DNA from: Candidatus Babelota bacterium
GTDB taxonomy: Bacteria; JAGOBX01
Direction of reading: 5' to 3'
DNA length: 15,272 bases
NCBI GenBank assembly: GCA_017999075.1
Contig: JAGOBX010000028.1
Coordinates: 1 to 15,272, forward strand
Shown: positions 1 through 9,500 of the stretch, piece after piece
Layout: each line of letters opens with the position of its first letter
Position numbering within the stretch: position 1 is the first letter of the stretch
Notes under the pieces: generated by a model
What the model was told of the DNA's origin: nothing
Seen by the model: the letters and a program-made list of their open reading frames with translations, nothing else
Database searches by the model: none
Made by a program: the position numbers and the translations under genes

Positions 1-157
1 CGATTATTGAATTTTTAATATACATCGTTAATTTTGATTAAAAAAAATATTTAATAATAAGCATAGTAATTTAAACCGAAAAATGCAATAAACTTTTTTT
101 AAGTTTCCATCTCATAAAACTCAAAAAAAATATTATTTTGATATTTTAATATTTTTC

Positions 158-186
158 TTGCTAATTTAAAATTTTACAATTATACT
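158..186 (+). promoter_or_regulatory. Candidate sigma-70-like promoter for the kinase gene
   Basis: TTGCTA at 158-163 lies 17 bp upstream of TATACT at 181-186, giving a -35/-10 pair with the ideal spacer. A second -10-like hexamer, the consensus TATAAT, follows at once at 187-192 but lacks a good -35 at the right distance. Transcription would begin near 193-200 and give a leader of about 55 nt. In DNA this AT-rich such matches arise by chance, so confidence is moderate. Confidence 0.45.
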
Positions 187-244
187 TATAATAGGGTTAT
201 GCTTTGAGTTCATATTCAAATTTATTATTTTAAAAATAAAAAAA

Positions 245-249
245 GAGGA
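245..249 (+). promoter_or_regulatory. Ribosome binding site of the kinase gene
   Basis: GAGGA ends three bases before the ATG at 253. It is the only purine-rich Shine-Dalgarno match near the start and supports this ATG, although the spacing is a little short. Confidence 0.65.
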
Positions 250-252
250 TTT

Positions 253-3219
253 ATGAAAAAAGAATCTTCTTCAAATCAAAAAGTCATTAATTTCATTGAA
301 AATCAGAAAGAAAATATTATTTTAAAAAATATTTTTAGGATTTCGTTATTTCAATGGATTCTGATTTTTTCTTTAATTGTAAGTTTATTTATAATTTTTA
401 TAGGCATTTACACATTGTCATCCAGCCGTGAATATATAGTTAAAGATGCAAAAATTCAAAGTGAAAATCTTGCTCATTCCATTAATAATAATATTACAAA
501 TACATTTGAACGGATTGATCATGTTTTGTTTTCAGTAATTAATGAAGTTGAAAAAAATATTAGAATTACAGGAAAGCTTGATTTGAATTATATAAATAAT
601 GTTATTACATTTGAAAAAAAATTTATTCCTGAAGCAGTTGCTATTCGTGTAACTAACAGTCAGGGACAACTAATTTTGGGTAATACTTCCGCAAATCAAT
701 CAACCAATTTTTCAGACCGCCTATTTTTTAGTTATCTGCGGGATCATACTGAATCAAGACTTTTCATCACCAAACCATTTATAGGAAAAATTACAAAAAG
801 ATGGATTATAGCATTATCAAGGCGTTACAATCATAGTGACGGGAGTTTCGGAGGGATTGTGACCACAGCTCTTTACATAGAACATTTTCAAAAGTTACTT
901 TCAGAATTTGATCCTGGAATCAGCGGAATGCTTACTTTGAGGGATTCGGAAGGCGGATTTGTAGCGAGGCATCCGAATGTCGTTAAAGGAAAAACTCTTT
1001 CAGTAGGAGATAAAACATTTTCGACTGAACTTTGGGAAATTATCAAATCCGGAGTTAGTAAAAAGACATATTTTGCTACTGCCCCTTTTGATGAAACATT
1101 CCGGACTTTAACATATCAGCGTATAAATGTAGCTCCGTTTTTTATAGTTGCAAGTGTAGCGGAAGAAGATTATCTGAATAACTGGTATGCAAACAGAAAA
1201 GTTTTAATAATAATTATAGCGTCTTTTCTTATTATATTTTGGGTTTCTATTTTAATACTTAGACATTATTGGAACGAACGTTTGAACACTGCTGCAAAAC
1301 TTAGAATGACAGAAGAAAAATTATCAAACAATTTAAAATTGCTGAGTGAAATTGAAAAAATAGGACATGTCGGAGGCTGGGAGTTCAATATTGATACAAT
1401 GAAACAAATATGGACTGATGAAGTTTATAAGATACATGAAATTGAACCGAATTTTGAACTTACGGTGGATAAAGGGATCGGATTTTATTCGCCTTCTTCA
1501 AAAGCTGTCATTGAAAATGCGGTTAAACGCGCAATAGAACATTATGAACCGTTTAACGTAGAATTAGAAATAATCACAGCTAAAGGAAATAGTAAATGGA
1601 TTAATGCTATTGGAAAATCTGATATTGAAAACCGCAGGGTATATGGATTTTTTCAGGATATCACTGAAAAAAAAAGAACAGCAGAAATTATTGAAACAAG
1701 TGAAAAAAAATATAAAAATTTGTTTGCTTATATGTTAGACGGATTTGCGATTCATGAAATCATACTTGATGATAAAAATTATCCGATTGATTATCGTTTT
1801 ATTGAAGTTAATCCTGCTTTTGAAGCTTTAACAGGATTAAAAGCTAATGATATAATTGGGAAAAAAGTGACTGAAGTTCATCCAGGAATAGAAAAATATA
1901 ATCCTGATTTTATCAGAATATACGGCAATGTAGTATTAACTGGAAAACCTGCGTCATTTGAGACATATTTTGAACCGCAAAATCACTGGTATTTTATATC
2001 TGCATTCAAGACGGAAAAAAATCAATTCGCGGTTATATTTGTTGACATATCAGAACAAAAAAAATTAGAACAACAGCTTATTTATTCGGAAAAACTTTCA
2101 GCTGTTGGTCAGCTGGCAGCGGGTATAGCGCATGAATTCAACAATATTCTTGCGATAAATAATTGTAATGCTAAACTGTTAAGCATGCTTTGTTCTGAAA
2201 TTGAAGGCAGTAAAAAAAATGAATTATTGGAATGTGTTAACACTATTATTGATTCAGGAAAATGCGGAGCTGAGATTGTGCAAAATATGATGACAATAGC
2301 AAAACCGCAGCCCCCTAAAAAAAGTTTATCTCTGATTTCAGATATTATTGATAATGCGCTCAAACTTCAAAAACAGCAGTTAGAAATTGAGAATATTAAA
2401 ATTATAAAAAATTATCAGTTGAAATTAAAAGATTACTATGATGTCAGTCAGATGCAGCAAGTATTTTTAAATTTAATCATAAATGCGCGTCATGCCATGA
2501 AAAATAAAGGTTGCGGTGAAATAATGATTTCAATTGAAGAAATGGAAAACGATAAAATTATTTATTTCAGAGATAATGGTCGCGGAATGAGCAGAGATAT
2601 TCAGAAAAAAATTTTCACTCCGTTTTTTACAACTAAAGGGGCATTTGCAAATAATGATTTAGGGATAAGCGGAAGCGGATTAGGATTATCGGTTTCATAT
2701 CAGATAATTAAAAATCATAATGGAACGATTAGAGTTGAAAGCGAAGAAGGAAAAGGAACAACGTTTATTATTGCGATGCCTATTGATAAGAAAATAATGA
2801 ATAATGCTGAAGATAATAAGATACAAAAAAATGCTGAAATCGGCGATGTCGGGAAAAAATTAAGGATTTTGTTTGTAGATGATGAACCATTATTTTTAAA
2901 GACTGTTGAGAAATTGTTTCATAAAATAGGATATGAAAATATATATATTGCTTATTCAGGAAAGGAAGCGTTTGAAATAATTAAGAAAAACGAGCTGGAT
3001 TTGGTATTTCTTGACCTGTTGTTGCCTGATATGAAAGGAGAAAAAATATACGATGAAATCCGCAAGTTAAAAAAAGATATCCCTATAATATTTATGTCAG
3101 GGCAGGTAGAATTAAATGGGGGTATTTTACAAAAAGAAAAACAAGCTTTTGCTTATATTCAGAAGCCTTTTGACATAGATAAAGTGAAAATTATTTTAGA
3201 CACGCTGCCAAAAATTTAA
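253..3219 (+). CDS. Membrane hybrid histidine kinase (Cache sensor, PAS-PAS, HisKA, HATPase_c, receiver)
   Basis: This complete 988-residue protein is an inner-membrane sensor that should autophosphorylate on His and pass phosphate to its own receiver. In order: TM1 at residues 32-55; an extracytoplasmic region of about 260 residues resembling a double Cache (PDC) ligand-binding domain, with a DGSFGGIV stretch typical of that fold; TM2 at 317-336; PAS at about 365-474, ending in DITEKK; PAS at about 487-602, ending in DISEQKK; HisKA with the HEFNN form of the H-box (phospho-acceptor His627), as in the HPK4 class that includes NtrB and AtoS; HATPase_c with N-box Asn744, G1 DNGRGM (Asp774), F-box FTPFFTTK and G2 GSGLGL (807-812); and a receiver from about 870 with Asp876/Asp877, phospho-acceptor Asp921, Ser949 and Lys971. 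All catalytic residues are present. The receiver is C-terminal with no DNA-binding or enzymatic output domain, so a separate partner must carry the signal on. The ligand cannot be told. The ATG is supported by GAGGA just upstream. Confidence 0.95.
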   Translation: MKKESSSNQKVINFIENQKENIILKNIFRISLFQWILIFSLIVSLFIIFIGIYTLSSSREYIVKDAKIQSENLAHSINNNITNTFERIDHVLFSVINEVEKNIRITGKLDLNYINNVITFEKKFIPEAVAIRVTNSQGQLILGNTSANQSTNFSDRLFFSYLRDHTESRLFITKPFIGKITKRWIIALSRRYNHSDGSFGGIVTTALYIEHFQKLLSEFDPGISGMLTLRDSEGGFVARHPNVVKGKTLSVGDKTFSTELWEIIKSGVSKKTYFATAPFDETFRTLTYQRINVAPFFIVASVAEEDYLNNWYANRKVLIIIIASFLIIFWVSILILRHYWNERLNTAAKLRMTEEKLSNNLKLLSEIEKIGHVGGWEFNIDTMKQIWTDEVYKIHEIEPNFELTVDKGIGFYSPSSKAVIENAVKRAIEHYEPFNVELEIITAKGNSKWINAIGKSDIENRRVYGFFQDITEKKRTAEIIETSEKKYKNLFAYMLDGFAIHEIILDDKNYPIDYRFIEVNPAFEALTGLKANDIIGKKVTEVHPGIEKYNPDFIRIYGNVVLTGKPASFETYFEPQNHWYFISAFKTEKNQFAVIFVDISEQKKLEQQLIYSEKLSAVGQLAAGIAHEFNNILAINNCNAKLLSMLCSEIEGSKKNELLECVNTIIDSGKCGAEIVQNMMTIAKPQPPKKSLSLISDIIDNALKLQKQQLEIENIKIIKNYQLKLKDYYDVSQMQQVFLNLIINARHAMKNKGCGEIMISIEEMENDKIIYFRDNGRGMSRDIQKKIFTPFFTTKGAFANNDLGISGSGLGLSVSYQIIKNHNGTIRVESEEGKGTTFIIAMPIDKKIMNNAEDNKIQKNAEIGDVGKKLRILFVDDEPLFLKTVEKLFHKIGYENIYIAYSGKEAFEIIKKNELDLVFLDLLLPDMKGEKIYDEIRKLKKDIPIIFMSGQVELNGGILQKEKQAFAYIQKPFDIDKVKIILDTLPKI

Positions 3220-3288
3220 ACCTTATTTTTCACCACTTGAGGATAAATAATTCTTAAATATATAAATATTGCATTGGATTTATTAATT

Positions 3289-3331
3289 TCAGTTTTTTGC
3301 CTTATTTGATTCAGGTTTTTGCCTTATTTGA
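3289..3331. repeat. Tandem 21-bp direct repeat, possible operator
   Basis: Two copies, at 3289-3309 and 3311-3331, match at 20 of 21 positions. The only difference is T at 3293 against G at 3315. The shared core is TTTTTGCCTTATTTGA. The copies are offset by 22 bp, close to two helical turns, so a protein bound to each would sit on the same DNA face. Each copy begins TCA and ends TGA, and the junction reads TGATTCA, a small palindrome. The second copy ends 24 bp before the nearer -35 hexamer, a position suited to an activator. That it is an operator is inference. Confidence 0.6.
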
Positions 3332-3355
3332 GAAATACGTTAAAAAACACAAAAA

Positions 3356-3396
3356 TTGACTTTAAGATTGACTATAAATATAAAATATTTTATACT
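3356..3396 (+). promoter_or_regulatory. Two overlapping sigma-70-like promoters for the giant TPR gene
   Basis: TTGACT occurs twice, at 3356-3361 and 3368-3373. The first is followed after 17 bp by TATAAA (3379-3384). The second is followed after 17 bp by TATACT (3391-3396). Both pairs have a five-of-six consensus -35 and the ideal spacer, and are shifted by 12 bp. The downstream pair would start transcription near 3403 and give a leader of about 80 nt. Its -10, TATACT, is the same hexamer as in the candidate kinase promoter. Confidence 0.6.
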
Positions 3397-3430
3397 TACA
3401 CTTTGGTAATAGTTCCTAAATTCAGTTAAA

Positions 3431-3457
3431 ATCCGCTAAATAATTAAAAAAACGGAT
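3431..3457 (+). other. Inverted repeat in the predicted 5' leader of the giant gene
   Basis: ATCCG (3431-3435) and CGGAT (3453-3457) could form a five-pair stem with three G-C pairs around a 17-nt AT-only loop. Directly downstream an ATATATAT inverted repeat (3456-3463 and 3465-3472) ends two bases before the Shine-Dalgarno GGAG. The stems are short and could be chance; no known riboswitch is recognised. Confidence 0.25.
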
Positions 3458-3474
3458 ATATATAATATATATTT

Positions 3475-3480
3475 GGAGAA
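3475..3480 (+). promoter_or_regulatory. Ribosome binding site of the giant TPR gene
   Basis: GGAGAA sits with its GGAG core six bases before the ATG at 3485. This is good spacing and, with the signal peptide that follows immediately, it fixes the start of the giant gene. Confidence 0.75.
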
Positions 3481-3484
3481 TATT

Positions 3485-3562
3485 ATGGGCAACTTTGTAA
3501 AAAAAATATTATTAATGTTTGTAATAATATTAATTATATTTTCTGCATCCAATCTTACTGCA
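3485..3562 (+). other. Signal peptide of the giant TPR protein
   Basis: Residues 1-26 show a short basic n-region (Lys6, Lys7), a hydrophobic core of about 12 residues (ILLMFVIILIIF, 8-19), and a polar c-region ending Leu-Thr-Ala at 24-26, a plausible signal peptidase I site before Val27. There is no lipobox cysteine. An uncleaved N-terminal anchor is the main alternative. Confidence 0.8.
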
Positions 3563-6500
3563 GTGGATAATTATAACAGATTGTATGATTTATATAAAAA
3601 AGGTGATTTTGTAACTTTAAAAAAAGTACTTGTAAAAGAAACAGATATAATAACCCGCGATAAAAAAATTAATGAAAAGGTTTATACTGATATAACATTA
3701 AAATTCAATGACAGAAATTTAACTGAACATTATTTAAAATCGGCGCTGAAAAATGCCGGGAATCAAAGTTTATGGCTTAAACGGCTTGCTTTATTTTATA
3801 TTGAGACAAAAAAGCACGATGAAATATATTATTTGACTTTGAATTATAAAAAAATTTCTGTTGAAGATGAGGTTGTATTATATCATTTCGGATTATCAAA
3901 TGCTGAGCGAAACAAACTTGCGCAGGCAGAAGAGTTTTTTAAATCTGCAATATCATTAAATCCTTTTTATAAAGACGCATACAGGGAACTGAGTAAAATT
4001 TATGACAAAAAAACCGACAAACAGTTTAATATAAAGTTAATTGAAAGTTATCTTCAAATTGTCGGGAATGACTGGGATTTTTTTATTAAACTTGCCGATT
4101 TGTATTATAATACAGGTAAAGACAATGAATTTATATCTCTTCTTGACAAAATTTTTCAAATGTCAAAAGATGAGAAATTCCGTCAAAAATATTTAAAATT
4201 AAGCATTGACCGCGCTAGAGAAAATGTCTTAAAAAGTAATTATGCGTCAGTTGAAAATTACGGACGTTTTTTTTACAAATTCTATCCAAACAGTTTTATT
4301 TCAAATTATTCAAACGGGATTTCAGCTTATTCAAAAAAGAATTATGATAATGCGATAGCATTTTTGTCGGTTGCAGTCAATCTTGATAAAACATATTCTG
4401 AAACATACAGATATCTTGGTGAATCATATTTTTATATTAATAAAAATGACAAAGCTGAAGAATGTCTTAATACTTATATATCGAAGTTGGGAAAAACGAG
4501 AGATTTGAAAGTTGAAGATATGCTTGCAAAATTAAAGTTCAAGCTTGACAAGAAAGAGGATGCGATTCAGGGATATGAGAAAGTCGCAAAAACAGATAAA
4601 AGTTATGAGTCATTTTATAATCTTGCATTTGTTCAAGAAAAACAGGGAAATATAGAAGAAGCTATAAAAAATTACAGAAAAGTGCTTGAACTTAAACAGG
4701 ATTGGGAAAGCGTGTATTACAGATTGGCAGAATTGTATTTGAAAAAATTTCAATTTGATGAAGCAGACAGATTATTGGAAAAATGTTTGAAAAAATTTCC
4801 ATCCTCGTCAAAAACAGATTTATTATTCGGTAAAATTAAATTCGGGTTAAACAAACTTGATTTGTCTCAGAAATATTTTGACCGGGCTTTTTCGAGCGGT
4901 CATAAACCTGATACTGAAACAAATTTGATGCTGGGTTATATAGCATATCAATCTGGAAAACTTGAAAAAGCAGTATCTTTAATTGAAGGACAATACAATT
5001 TTGTCACGATAAAACAGGGAAGTAAAAATATAGATTTTTCAGAAGTGATAGAAGACATATACAGAAAACTCGGATTAAAATATTTTGAAGCGTTCAAATT
5101 AGATGTTTCTCTTGAATATTTTGAAAAAGTATTGTCAATAGATAAATCTGATTTCACAGCATTGACTCATTCCGGTAAAATTTATTTTGCTCTTGGGGAT
5201 ATAAATAAAACATACGTAAAATTGTGGCTTGCAGTAAAATTAAATGAAAAAGACAATAATGTCAATTTATTATATTCAAGGGCAGCTTATTATAAAAAAC
5301 AGAATACGGATTGTATATATTTTCTTAATAAAATTCTGCAAACTGATCAAAAAAATGTTGAAGTGCTGACTTTTTTAGGAACAGTTTATGAGGAAGAGTC
5401 AGACTATACGTCTGCTTTAAAAATTTTTGAGAAACTTTCAAAAATTACTCCTAAAACAGAGTATTTTTTTAAACTTGCCGAATTATATGAAAAAACGAAT
5501 CAGATAAACAAATCAATAGAATTATATGAAAAATATTCCGAACATGAAACCTCGAATATAAAAGTATTATTAAAACTTGCAGAATATTATTATGAATCTG
5601 GAAATTTTGAGAAATCAAAAAAATATATTAAAGATATTCTTAACGGAGAACGAAAAGACGATAAGGCTTATTACTTATCCGGTATGATAAAAAAAAAGAC
5701 GGGAAATTCTAATTCTGCAATAATAGATTTTGAAAATTCAATACGGATGCAGACTAAAATACCTGAAGTTTATTTTGAATTGGCATCTTTGTATATCAGC
5801 TATCGGGAATATTCAGGCGCGTTAAACGTAATTGAGAAAGGGTTGAGAGTTTTACCGGATAATCAAAAATTAGTAAAACAAAAAGTCAATTGCCTTCTTG
5901 ATTTAGGGAGAATTGAATCAGCAGAGCAGATAGCGGTTAAATACGGTATAACAGATAATGAATTGAATTCAAAAATATTTTCATCCAAAATCGGGTCTGC
6001 AAAAAAATCTTTTATGGAAGGAAAATTTGCCGAAGCCAGAGAACAACTCCAACCATTAATGAAATTGGATAAATTCAACCTTGAATTTTCAGAATTATAC
6101 ATATCTGTTTTATATAATCTTTCTGAATTTAAATCAATCAGCGAGTTTTATAATGAAATAAAAGGATCAGTTCAGATAAATGATTTGGTGAAAAAATATG
6201 TTTTAAAATCATTAATAAAATTAAAAAAATATAATGAAGCGGAACTGCTTTTCAATGAAATTAAAAATCCCCCAAAAGAAATTTTATACGATGCCTTAAA
6301 TATTTTTGAATCTTTAAACAAACAGCAACGCAAAATTGAGACACTAAAGATTCTTATTTCAGAAAATGTTAAAGACATCGAACTGCATAAACAAATTATA
6401 CAATATTACATATCTGAAAACAATTTGAATGAAGCAATTGAAACATTATCAAAATCATCAAAAATTTTTGATTTATCTCAAAAAGAATCTTCAGATTTAA

Positions 6501-9500
6501 CATATTTATCTGCAGAAATATATTTGAAAAAAAAAGATATTTCAAATGCTGAAAAATATTATTCAATTCTTCTTGAAAACAAAAAATATAGAAGTTTATC
6601 AGCATTAAAAATAGGCAATATAAAATATTTATCAGGAGATTATAAAGAAGCGTCAAAATATTATGAAATAACGGCATCAGATAACAATTATAGAAAAACG
6701 GTTTCAGAAGTTTTATCATACTGTTATCTTAATATAGGATTATCATTGTATAACAGTAAAAATTTTACAGAATCATTATCCAGTTTAATTAAATCATCAT
6801 CATACAATTTTTCTGATTACAGGCCGTTTTATTATTGCGGGCTGATATTGCTGAACCAAAATAAAATAAAGGAATGTTTCGAATATTTTTTGAAAGCAAA
6901 TTCTATCAAAGAAGGATGCATGGATGTAAATTATTATTTGGGTTCTGCATATTACGCATTAAAACAATATGATAAATCAGAAATAGAATTTCAAAAATCG
7001 CTTAAACAAAAAGTGTTTCCTGATGTTTATATAAAACTAGGGGATATTTCAGTTTTAAAAAAAGAGTATGAAACAGCAATTAATTATTATAGAAGCGCAT
7101 TAAGTTCTGTTGCGGCTGGTGATGAAAAAAAACGGATTTTATTTGAACTTGGGAAAATATATGAAATTTTAAAAGAAACTGATAAATCTATAGAATATTA
7201 TGAAAAATATTTTGCTGAAAATTCATCAGACGCAAAAATAATATTGAAACTTGCTGAATTATATAAAATATCTAACGAACTTACCAAATCAAAAGATTTT
7301 TATAACAGGTACCTGAAGCTTGAATCCAATCCTGAAATTTTAATTGAAACTGCTCGAATAGAAATGCAGGCAGGTGATTATAAAAATGCAGAGTATAAAC
7401 TGAAATCAATGTTGAAAGGTAAATACAGGATAGAATCTTTGAAACATTTATCGGTTATATCAGCGATAACCAACAGACATTCTGAAGCAGTAAAATATTT
7501 CAATGAAATAAAAGAATTGAAAAATTATAATGAATCAGAACTTAAACTTATAGCTAAATCAGCATTATCCGAACAATTTTATGAAACAGCAGAAAAATTA
7601 TATTCGAATTTTGAAAGCGATAATAAATTAAAGCGGGAGATAGCGTTAACTAAATATAATATTGCATTGAAATTTTTCAAACTTAAAAATTATGATAAAG
7701 CAATAGCTAAAGTTATTGAATCAATAAAATTTGAAACTGCGGAACATGCTGTTTTGCTTCTTGCAAAATCATATTATAATTCAGGAAAAATAAATGAAGC
7801 CGAACAAGTTCTTGAATTGAATCAAAATGCGAACAAAAACAAAGATTATGACTGGCTTTTGGGATTCATTCATTACAAAAACAAAAAATATAATCGAGCC
7901 ATTCCATACCTTGAAAAATTTAAAAATGATCCGCAGGTTATGCCTGCGCTTGCTGAAATTTACGGGTATGTAAACTCAAACAAACAGCAAATAGAAATAT
8001 TAACAAAACTTGCAGCTAAGAATCCTGATGACACAAGGATCGCATTTGAACTTGGGGTTTCTTTATATAATATCGGAAACTATCAGGAATCGGAAAAATA
8101 TTTAATAAAAAATTTCGGATTTATAAAACCATACAAACAGGATTTATCTGCTTATTATCTAGGCAAGATTTATTTTGAACAGAAGAAATTCAAAGAGTGT
8201 GTTAAATATATTCAGCCGCAATATAAAAACATCGGAAATAATCTTGAAGTTAATTATATGCTTGGCGCATCTTATTTTAGCTTGAACGATTATTCGAGTT
8301 CTCTTCAATATCTTACAAAGATAAGTGAAAAAAGCGAATATTATCAATATTCATCTGAAAAACTCGGAATGATATATATAAAATTAGGAGAAACGGAATA
8401 TCAGAAAAAGAACTATGTTTCATCGGCAAAATATTATGAGTTATCTCTGAAATTTAAACCTGTTTACGAAACTCTGATTAAACTCGGCGACATTTTTAAA
8501 ATTCAGAATAATTTTAAAATTGCAGCTGAATATTATGAAAAATCGGTTAAATTCAATAATAAATCTGCAGAACCGTTTCAAAAACTTGCTGAACTTAATT
8601 TTGCGAATAAGAATGCTGAATCAGGAATAAAATATCTGGAAACCGCTTTCAAAATCGATGGAAATGTTGAAACCGCGTCAAAAATCACAGAATATTTTTT
8701 GAAACAAAAAGATTATAAAACATCGTTGTATTATCTGAAATTCGTTGAAAAAAATGATAAAACAGTTATATCTGAAAAATTGGGGAACTTGTATTTTGAG
8801 ACAGGAGATATGGCTAATGCTGTGAAATATTATAACCAGGCATTAGATTCAGATAAAAAAAACCATTCAATTCTTGCCAGATTATCGAAAATATATTTAA
8901 TTACTAAGAATTATTCTGAAGCTGAAAAACATATTGATTCTGCAATAAAACTTGAACAATCGAATCCGGATTATCATTTTTTAGCGGCGCAGATAAAAAC
9001 AGGCTTGAATAAGTTTGATGAAGCGGCAGAACGTTTTGAAACTGCAAAAAAAAATGGAATGACAGGAGAAACTATAGAAATTTACGGAGCTGATTTGTCA
9101 TACAGAAAAAATGATTTTAAGAAAAGCGTTGAATTATATAAAAAAATATTATCAACCCATCCTAATGAAAAATTATATATTTACAGAATAGGTTATTCAT
9201 ACATGCGGATGTCAGATTATGTTTCTGCGGAAACATATTTAAAACAGATACCGGTATTTATGGATTCATCAAAATTATTGGCGCAATGCTATGAATATTT
9301 CGGAGATTCAAATTATTCATATTCAAAAATTGATAAAGCAATAGAATATTATAATATTTCATTAAAATATAGTTATTCCGCAGCAGTTGAATACAAGATT
9401 GCCGATTGTTATAAAAAGAGCGGGAATGCAGAGCTGGCGCTTGAAAAGTTTAAAGTTCTTGCCGGGAAAAAAATATATAGTCCTGAAAAAATAAATTCCG

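Larger units (their letters stand above)
1..252. other. Non-coding region upstream of the hybrid kinase gene
   Basis: This stretch is extremely AT-rich, with frequent stops in the plus frames, and I see no supportable gene in it. One plus frame stays open from the left edge to a TAA at 39-41 (about 12 codons). That could be the tail of an upstream gene but is too short to call. A weak AT inverted repeat, AAACTT (90-95) and AAGTTT (101-106), is separated by five T residues; it has no following T-run that would mark an intrinsic terminator. The right half carries the candidate promoter and ribosome binding site of the kinase gene, listed separately. Confidence 0.6.
3220..3484. other. Intergenic region between the kinase and giant TPR gene
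   Basis: This 265-bp gap contains no supportable gene. I see no convincing GC-rich stem followed by T residues after the kinase stop, so read-through from the kinase is not excluded. From left to right it holds a 21-bp direct repeat pair, two overlapping promoter-like sequences, an inverted repeat in the predicted leader, and the Shine-Dalgarno sequence of the giant gene. The density of organised elements suggests a true regulatory region, but no factor can be named. Confidence 0.6.

Noticed and set aside
1-41. Possible C-terminal end of an upstream plus-strand gene stopping at 39-41
   Set aside because: Only about 12 AT-rich codons are visible, which is too little to separate from chance.
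90-106. AAACTT/AAGTTT inverted repeat as an intrinsic terminator
   Set aside because: The stem is short and nearly all A-T, and no T-run follows it.
2109-2363. Minus-strand open frame of 84 codons inside the kinase gene
   Set aside because: It lies antisense to the HisKA region, whose plus-strand motifs are unmistakable, and encodes no recognisable product.
3461-3466. Consensus TATAAT as the -10 of the giant gene
   Set aside because: Its transcript would start at or inside the Shine-Dalgarno sequence, and no matching -35 lies 16-18 bp upstream; it is part of an alternating AT tract.
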